Shown one piece after another: positions 25,091-29,994 of a stretch of 29,994 nucleotides of DNA (positions within the stretch are counted from its first letter, which is position 1; each line of letters opens with the position of its first letter). The stretch lies in the NCBI GenBank assembly GCA_016783865.1, contig JADHVS010000034.1, positions 1-29,994 of the forward strand, given 5' to 3'. A program made the position numbers and the translations under genes. The stretch is from Bacteroidales bacterium. GTDB lineage: Bacteria > Bacteroidota > Bacteroidia > Bacteroidales > SM23-62. The notes beneath the pieces are model-generated. The model saw only the letters and a list, made by a program, of their open reading frames with translations, had not been told where the DNA came from and made no database searches.

Positions 25091-26409
25091 TTCCTCTTAA
25101 ACTCCCTGACTTTCACCTTGCCAAACCTTATATAATCCAGCAAGGGTCGATTCGCCGGACATATATAACTGCAGGAACCACATTCCATGCAATCCATGAT
25201 ATGGTTATCTTCCAGCATATCTATCTTTTCATTTACCGTCATTGCCATTATTAAGTATGGCTCCATTCCCATAGGACAGACTGATATGCATTTAGAGCAC
25301 CGGATACAGTTCTGGACAGGTTTCCTGTGTGCAATTTCCTCTTTGAGAAGCAAAATACCTGATGTTCCTTTTGTGACAGGAACATTGAGATCATTGATCG
25401 CCCTGCCCATCATAGGACCTCCTGAAATGACCTTGCCTGTATCCTCCGGCATACCTCCTGCAGCTTCAATGAGATGGGCGATTGATGTTCCCAGCCGAAC
25501 TTTAAAATTGGCAGGAGATTTTAGTGAATTTCCTGTTACCGTTGTTATCCTTTCTATTAATGGTTTATTTTTCTGGACGGCTTCGTACACAGCGAATACT
25601 GTTCCTACATTAAATACCACGCAACCCATATCGATGGGCAGTCCACCTGAAGGTACCTCGCGGTTATGCACGGCCTTGATGAGATGCTTCTCACTACCTT
25701 GTGGATATTTGACTTTTAATCCCAGAACCCTGATCCCTTCATAATGACCGGCAAGTAAGGATAAATGATCAATGGCATTCTGTTTATTGGCTTCTATACC
25801 AATAATAGCCTTTTTAACCTGAAGGGCATGCATTATGATCCGTATTCCAACCATTATCTCTTCACCCTTTTCCAGCATCAGAACATGGTCAGCTGTTAAA
25901 TAAGGCTCACACTCAACACCATTTATCAAAAGGCATTCAGTCTTCTTTTCCCTGGGAGCAGAAAGCTTAACATGGGAGGGGAATGTGGCACCGCCCAAAC
26001 CAACAATGCCCGATTCCTGGATCTTTTTTACTATTTCAGGCTGGGTGAGCCCGAATTCCTTGACCAGGGTATCGCTTTGATCAATAGTTTCCAGCCAGTC
26101 ATCACCGGTCACTTCAATTTGTATGGAATTGCGCTTATACCCGGAGTTATCAATAAATTTATCGATCCTGGCAATTTTTCCCGAAACAGATGAATGAAGA
26201 TTGGCTGAAATATAACCCTCACTCCTGGCCAGTAATTGTCCTACCCGGACTTCATCCCCCTTGTCAACAATGAGTTTTGAAGGGGCACCAATATGTTGCA
26301 GCAGCGGAATGGTAACCACTTCGGGCAATGGAGGTACAGTAATGCCTGATCCTGCTGTGATTTTATTCTCAGCCGGATGAATGCCACCCTTTGTAAATGT
26401 TCTAAGCAT
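25075..26409 (-). CDS. rnfC: Electron transport complex subunit RnfC
   Basis: This is the peripheral NADH-facing subunit of Rnf, 444 residues. The N-terminus MLRTFTKGGIHPAENK and the GGATFPSHVKL segment are characteristic. The mid region (SLBB-like) precedes two 4Fe-4S cluster motifs near the C-terminus, CIRCSKCISVCPMG and CMECGSCSYICPANRP. It starts at the ATG at 26409, overlapping the rnfB stop by 8 bp (ATGCTTAG); an upstream ATG at 26439 would overlap by 38 bp and adds ten residues without family support. The stop codon and last residues come from a heptamer array, but the functional motifs are upstream and intact. Confidence 0.95.
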   Translation of the reverse strand: MLRTFTKGGIHPAENKITAGSGITVPPLPEVVTIPLLQHIGAPSKLIVDKGDEVRVGQLLARSEGYISANLHSSVSGKIARIDKFIDNSGYKRNSIQIEVTGDDWLETIDQSDTLVKEFGLTQPEIVKKIQESGIVGLGGATFPSHVKLSAPREKKTECLLINGVECEPYLTADHVLMLEKGEEIMVGIRIIMHALQVKKAIIGIEANKQNAIDHLSLLAGHYEGIRVLGLKVKYPQGSEKHLIKAVHNREVPSGGLPIDMGCVVFNVGTVFAVYEAVQKNKPLIERITTVTGNSLKSPANFKVRLGTSIAHLIEAAGGMPEDTGKVISGGPMMGRAINDLNVPVTKGTSGILLLKEEIAHRKPVQNCIRCSKCISVCPMGMEPYLIMAMTVNEKIDMLEDNHIMDCMECGSCSYICPANRPLLDYIRFGKVKVREFKRKNRES

Positions 26410-27331
26410 CTTGATTCTGGTTACCGTTTTCTGATCCACTGGTATCCGGGTCTTTTATTACAGGTTCAGCACCTGTCATCTCATTGACAGCAGTTTCGGA
26501 TTTATCTTTTCCTGGCGGGAAATTAATTTCGAGTATAGAATCGGTAGGACACTCCACAACACATTTCCTGCAAAGCTTGCACTTAACCGGATCAATGTAA
26601 GCCAGGTAATTTCCCATTGTAATGGCATCATAGGGGCAGACCTTGAAACATTTGTTGCATCCAATACAAGCCACATTACAGCTTTTTCTGGCAATTCCAC
26701 CCTTTTCCTCATTGATGCAGCTGACAAATATTTTCCTGTCTCTTTTGTTTTTCTTTCTGAGTTCTATGATATCTTTCGGGCAGGCTTCGACACAGGCGCC
26801 ACATGCCGTACATTTATCATCGGTGACAACCGGCAATCCCGTTTCGGAATTCATATGTATGGCATCGAAATCACATGATTCAACACAATCACCAAACCCG
26901 AGGCACCCATAAGCACATCCCGTGTCACCCGAATAGAGGCTGCTTGCAATGGCACACAATGCGGGCCCATTATAAACATTGATGCGCGGACGGTGTTCAA
27001 ATGATCCGGAACACCTGACTACGGCCACCTGGGGATCCTGCTCTTCTGCCTTTTTCCCGAGCAATTCCGCCACTTTATTCATGGTATCATTTCCCCCGAC
27101 AGGACAATACAATCCCGACATATCATCGCTTTTCACGCAGGCTTCGGCAAAATTCCTGCATCCTGGAAATCCGCATCCGCCACAGTTGGCTGCGGGCAGG
27201 GCATCTTCAACGATATCAATGTTTGGATCCTCAATGACTTTAAACCTTTGGGCAACAGCATAGAGTATTATGGCGGCAATGATACCAATGCCGCTAAGGG
27301 ATATGATCGTATAGAGTAAAACCGGATTCAT
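26402..27331 (-). CDS. rnfB: Electron transport complex subunit RnfB (multi-4Fe-4S ferredoxin)
   Basis: This is the ferredoxin-receiving iron-sulfur subunit of Rnf, 309 residues. An N-terminal membrane helix (about 4-26) is followed by the CGGCGFPGC motif of the Fe-S domain, then ferredoxin-like cluster motifs with CLGFGDCVESC, CTACGACVEACP, CIGCNKCFKVCP and CKLCRKCVVECP. That suggests about five clusters, more than the E. coli RsxB type and similar to anaerobes. A polar tail (about 270-309) lacks motifs. The start overlaps the rseC stop by 4 bp (ATGA). The end overlaps the rnfC start by 8 bp. Confidence 0.96.
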   Translation of the reverse strand: MNPVLLYTIISLSGIGIIAAIILYAVAQRFKVIEDPNIDIVEDALPAANCGGCGFPGCRNFAEACVKSDDMSGLYCPVGGNDTMNKVAELLGKKAEEQDPQVAVVRCSGSFEHRPRINVYNGPALCAIASSLYSGDTGCAYGCLGFGDCVESCDFDAIHMNSETGLPVVTDDKCTACGACVEACPKDIIELRKKNKRDRKIFVSCINEEKGGIARKSCNVACIGCNKCFKVCPYDAITMGNYLAYIDPVKCKLCRKCVVECPTDSILEINFPPGKDKSETAVNEMTGAEPVIKDPDTSGSENGNQNQDA

Positions 27332-27747
27332 TCGCTTTTCCCGAGCTTAAATACAAATTTCCCGGTAATCCTGTGATTAAATAATTTCAACAATAAGTAA
27401 TAGGGCACAAGGATCAGCAGGGCCGCAATCCCTGCCAGGCCTTCTTTGTTTGTAAGGCTTAAAACAATAACCAATGTGAAGAAAACAGTCAGAAAAGGGA
27501 AAATATAGCCCAATAAGAGTGCTTTGAAACCAAGCGATCTGGCTAAAATAATATCTACTTTATCTCCCGTGTTATAGTTGTTGCCGGGAGAATCCACCAC
27601 AATCTGTTTTTCCGCGGAACCGGAAACAGAACATACGCCTTTTGCATGGCATTCAGAACAGGCTGAATTGGATAGAAACCTGACAGTAACTTCCTGTTCA
27701 TCAATACCTTCTACTATTCCTTCGTGTCTTATCTCCTTGGCTGACAT
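27328..27747 (-). CDS. rseC: RseC/MucC-family protein (Rnf-associated)
   Basis: This is a 139-residue membrane protein of the RseC/MucC (SoxR-reducing system) family. A short N-terminal domain carries the conserved cysteine group CSECHAKGVC (C30, C33, C39), a candidate redox or metal site, and two helices (about 74-94 and 103-122) follow. In Bacteroidota it is commonly the first gene of the rnf cluster; here it overlaps rnfB by 4 bp. E. coli RseC is implicated in reducing SoxR together with Rsx; no soxR is present in this window, so the role here is more likely assembly or redox maintenance of Rnf. Confidence 0.92.
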   Translation of the reverse strand: MSAKEIRHEGIVEGIDEQEVTVRFLSNSACSECHAKGVCSVSGSAEKQIVVDSPGNNYNTGDKVDIILARSLGFKALLLGYIFPFLTVFFTLVIVLSLTNKEGLAGIAALLILVPYYLLLKLFNHRITGKFVFKLGKSE

Positions 27748-27779
27748 CTGATTCTCCCAGCGGTTTAAATTTTCGAATA

Positions 27780-27787
27780 CAAAAATA
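27780..27787 (-). promoter_or_regulatory. Candidate -7 element for the rseC-rnf operon
   Basis: The minus-strand sequence TATTTTTG is a full match to TAnnTTTG. It would place transcription start about 25 bases before the rseC ATG. No TTTG at the -33 distance is visible, so support is partial. Confidence 0.35.
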
Positions 27788-27831
27788 GATATGTTGATAA
27801 TTGTATGGATTGCTTTTTGTCAGTTTTTCAT

Positions 27832-27872
27832 CCCACGTTCTAATTTAAAATCATTTTAAATTAAAACGTGGG
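27832..27872. repeat. 41-bp near-perfect hairpin upstream of rseC
   Basis: Left arm 27832-27850 and right arm 27854-27872 pair over 19 positions with one mismatch (C27840 against A27864) around a 3-base loop TCA. The outer part CCCACGTT/AACGTGGG is GC-containing and the inner part AT-rich. It lies about 45 bp upstream of the rseC -7 candidate and has no T-run suited to termination of either gene. Confidence 0.85.
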
Positions 27873-27881
27873 AGGTGAATA

Positions 27882-27930
27882 GTGAGTCGCGAATCGTGAA
27901 TCGCAGGTGTATGTGGTGGGTGCAGGGCAT
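27882..27930 (+). repeat. Three heptamers plus G-rich box in the rseC / vWA intergenic region
   Basis: GTGAGTC, GCGAATC, GTGAATC (27882-27902) are followed by a G-rich box (27903-27926) with runs GG, GG, GGG and GGG. The heptamers are the reverse complement of the CGATTCA and GACTCAC units seen at 25043-25090 and 12294-12321. Confidence 0.6.
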
Positions 27931-28098
27931 GAAAGAAAATTTCATCCTGTATTCTCCATATGAATGTCACACCCCTTTCCCGAACCCATGCCACCTCGTA
28001 ACTCTCTTCAAAGGTTAAAGAATGTTAAATGCCCATCCGTGGCATCAAATTTGGTTTTTGATCACCAAAGTTTCAGCAATTAATTAAAATCTATAATC

Positions 28099-29955
28099 AT
28101 GAGTAAATTAATTTCATTTATTATTTCGTTAGTTTTCCTTACCACAGCAAATCTGTCGGAGCAGGGAACAAAGACGATAACTGGCAAGATAACCGATTCA
28201 TCTGATGGATTGCCATTGTCAGGTGTACTCATCACGGAAAAGGGTACACAGAATTCTACACTGTCCCGGTTTGACGGGACCTATACCATAACAGTAGCCG
28301 ATGATGCAAAAAAGCTTGTTTTCAGTATGCCGGGAATGATTTCCCAGGAAATGAAAATTGGCAATACAAATGTCATAAATGTAGCTTTGAGTCCCGAAAT
28401 AGTTTATCTCGAAGCAGAGGAAGTGGCTGAAGACAGAAGTGTTTTTGCTGCATTTCCCATGGCAAGGAGTAAGCAGGCTGTTGGAATGGGTGGTGTTACC
28501 AGCTCAGGAGATGGCTATACCAATATCCCATTCAATACAGAATCGTATGATAAAATAGATGAGAACACCTTCAAACTGGTACTGGAGAATCCGGTGTCGA
28601 CCTTCTCGGTCGATGTTGACCGGGCCTCATATGCCAACATGAGACGGTTCCTGAATGATAATTCTTTGCCTCCTGTAGATGCAGTAAGGATCGAAGAGCT
28701 GATCAACTATTTTGATTACGATTATGCCCAACCAACCGATGAGCATCCTTTTGCCGTTCATCTGGAGATGGGTAAGTGTCCGTGGAACGAGGAGCATCAC
28801 CTGGTTAGCATAGGATTGCAGGGTGAGGAAATTGAAGTGGAAAATCTTCCTCCGAGTAACCTGGTTTTTTTAATTGATGTATCCGGTTCGATGGGCTGGG
28901 ATTCGAACAAGCTTCCATTACTGAAGTCAGCCTTTAAAATCCTGATTCAGGAATTAAGACCTGAAGACAGGGTAGCGATGGTAGTATATGCCGGTGCCGC
29001 GGGTGTAGTACTTCAATCCACTCCCGGTGATCAAAAGCAAACCATCATCGGAGCACTCGATTGCCTGGAAGCAGGTGGATCAACGGCCGGTGGAGAAGGC
29101 ATCAAACTGGCATACGATATTGCTAAGCAGAATTTCATTCGTGGTGGTAACAATCGTGTTATCCTGGCCACAGATGGAGATTTTAATGTGGGCGAAAGCT
29201 CAGATGCAGCCATGGAAAGGCTGATCGAAGACAGGAGGGACGAAGGTGTATTCCTTACTGTACTGGGATTCGGAATGGGCAACTATAAAGATTCCAAAAT
29301 GGAAAAACTATCCAATGCGGGAAATGGTAATTATGCCTATATAGATAATATCCTTGAAGCTAAAAAAGTGCTTGGTAAAGAGATGTGGGGAACGCTTTAT
29401 ACCATCGCCAAAGATGTAAAGATCCAGATTGAGTTTAATCCGGCCCATGTGAAAGCATACCGCCTGGTGGGTTACGAGAACAGGATGCTCAACAGGGAGG
29501 ACTTCAACGACGACACCAAGGATGCAGGAGATATCGGATCAGGGCATACTGTTACAGCGTTGTATGAGATCATTCCCGCCGATTCAGACGAACAGGTAAC
29601 AGGAAGTGATCCTCTTGAATATCAAAATGTTACATTGAATAAGAGTCCTGATCTGATGACCCTGAAGCTTCGTTACAAGAAGCCTGATGAGGATACGAGC
29701 AAACTGATCGTTCACAAGATCAGGGAGAGGGACATCAAGGAAGATGATCTTTCGGATAACTTCACCTTTGCAGCAGCAGTTGCTGAATTTGGAATGCTGC
29801 TCAGGGATTCTGAATTCAAGGCAAAATCAAGTTATGATCATGTAATTGCAGCAGCTAAAAAGGCCAGAGGAAAAGATGAAGATGGCTACAGGATTGAGTT
29901 CATCCGCTTAGCGGAAACAGCAAGTTTAATTGATAACAGGGTGGCTAGTAGATAG
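28099..29955 (+). CDS. vWA domain protein with carboxypeptidase-regulatory-like N-terminus (YfbK-like)
   Basis: This is an exported protein of 618 residues. A signal-like hydrophobic N-terminus (about 1-20) precedes a carboxypeptidase D regulatory-like beta domain (about 25-105, GKITDSSDGLPLSGVLI, DGTYTITV), a vWA-associated N-terminal domain (about 160-250) and a von Willebrand factor A domain (about 255-430). The metal-ion-dependent adhesion site is complete: D260-V-S262-G-S264, T329 in GGSTAGG and D359 in ATDGD. A C-terminal domain like that of YfbK (DUF3520) fills about 440-615. Such proteins are common in Bacteroidota, but their function is unknown; protein-protein binding via the metal site is expected. 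The ATG at 28099 fits the signal peptide. Nothing downstream can be judged because only 39 bases remain. Confidence 0.92.
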   Translation: MSKLISFIISLVFLTTANLSEQGTKTITGKITDSSDGLPLSGVLITEKGTQNSTLSRFDGTYTITVADDAKKLVFSMPGMISQEMKIGNTNVINVALSPEIVYLEAEEVAEDRSVFAAFPMARSKQAVGMGGVTSSGDGYTNIPFNTESYDKIDENTFKLVLENPVSTFSVDVDRASYANMRRFLNDNSLPPVDAVRIEELINYFDYDYAQPTDEHPFAVHLEMGKCPWNEEHHLVSIGLQGEEIEVENLPPSNLVFLIDVSGSMGWDSNKLPLLKSAFKILIQELRPEDRVAMVVYAGAAGVVLQSTPGDQKQTIIGALDCLEAGGSTAGGEGIKLAYDIAKQNFIRGGNNRVILATDGDFNVGESSDAAMERLIEDRRDEGVFLTVLGFGMGNYKDSKMEKLSNAGNGNYAYIDNILEAKKVLGKEMWGTLYTIAKDVKIQIEFNPAHVKAYRLVGYENRMLNREDFNDDTKDAGDIGSGHTVTALYEIIPADSDEQVTGSDPLEYQNVTLNKSPDLMTLKLRYKKPDEDTSKLIVHKIRERDIKEDDLSDNFTFAAAVAEFGMLLRDSEFKAKSSYDHVIAAAKKARGKDEDGYRIEFIRLAETASLIDNRVASR

Positions 29956-29994
29956 ACCAGTCAATGTTAACCGCAGAGAGGGCAGCAAGTCTGT

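Larger units (their letters stand above)
27748..28098. other. 351-bp divergent intergenic region between rseC and the vWA gene
   Basis: The region holds, from left to right, a perfect TAnnTTTG match on the minus strand (27780-27787), a large hairpin (27832-27872), a short heptamer run with a G-rich box (27882-27930), a C-rich stretch with TCACACCCC (about 27966-27990) and small palindromes just before the vWA gene (ATGCC/GGCAT at 28029-28045; TTTGGT/ACCAAA at 28050-28069). No open frame or RNA gene is supported. Confidence 0.6.

Noticed and set aside
28029..28069. Terminator or riboswitch upstream of the vWA gene
   Set aside because: Only 5-6 bp palindromes without a T-run or recognisable aptamer; mentioned only as part of the intergenic description.

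Overview
The window reads as a chromosomal segment of a Bacteroidota bacterium, most likely a Bacteroidales/Marinilabiliales-type anaerobe or facultative anaerobe. Several features point this way: a large two-unit FtsX/MacB permease, a FadL/OmpP1 porin, an outer-membrane protein fused from an HU-CCDC81 domain and a SPOR domain, a vWA protein with a carboxypeptidase-regulatory-like N-terminus, an rseC-rnfBCDGEA operon, promoter candidates of the TTTG / TAnnTTTG type, and few Shine-Dalgarno sites. No rRNA, tRNA, insertion sequence, phage gene or CRISPR array is visible. Gene density is high and nearly every gene looks intact. The first gene is cut by the left edge.

Layout. 1-3043: an ABC ATPase and its FtsX-like permease. 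3178-4551: an enolase-superfamily enzyme with a Tat-like N-terminus. 4652-12187: a sugar block. It has a leftward pair (a trehalose-6-phosphate synthase/phosphatase-like fusion followed by an MFS transporter) diverging from a rightward pair (a fused beta-phosphoglucomutase/GH65 glycoside phosphorylase-like enzyme followed by a uridine-kinase-like P-loop kinase). 12383-17035: envelope and lipid genes (FadL porin with a clear terminator, a secreted TPR-like protein, a BamA/TamA-like barrel, a YhhN-type lysoplasmalogenase). 17097-19496: a membrane-anchored penicillin-acylase-family hydrolase. 19501-21168: the HU/SPOR protein. 21405-22181: a polyphosphate-glucokinase-type ROK kinase. 22186-27747: the leftward Rnf electron-transport operon headed by rseC. 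28099-29955: the vWA protein.

How the genes may work together. The GH65/phosphoglucomutase fusion would turn an alpha-glucosidic disaccharide into glucose plus glucose 6-phosphate. The TPS/TPP fusion would make a disaccharide and remove its phosphate. The free glucose could be rephosphorylated by the ROK/polyphosphate glucokinase. The TPS half has lost the N-terminal acceptor and donor-loop motifs normally seen in OtsA, so its product may not be trehalose. The Rnf complex couples ferredoxin:NAD+ electron transfer to ion transport.

The most unusual feature is non-coding. Most intergenic gaps longer than about 90 bp carry short tandem arrays of period 7 or 8, each with a different unit, usually beginning at or inside the stop codon of a gene. 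Several are followed by a G-rich box (C-rich on the other strand). The same heptamer (CAGAAGT) appears as an intergenic array at 4555-4610 and, three times, inside the reading frame of the HU/SPOR protein. These arrays resemble in form the short tandemly repeated repetitive (STRR) heptamers described in cyanobacteria. I do not know of a described counterpart with the G-rich box.
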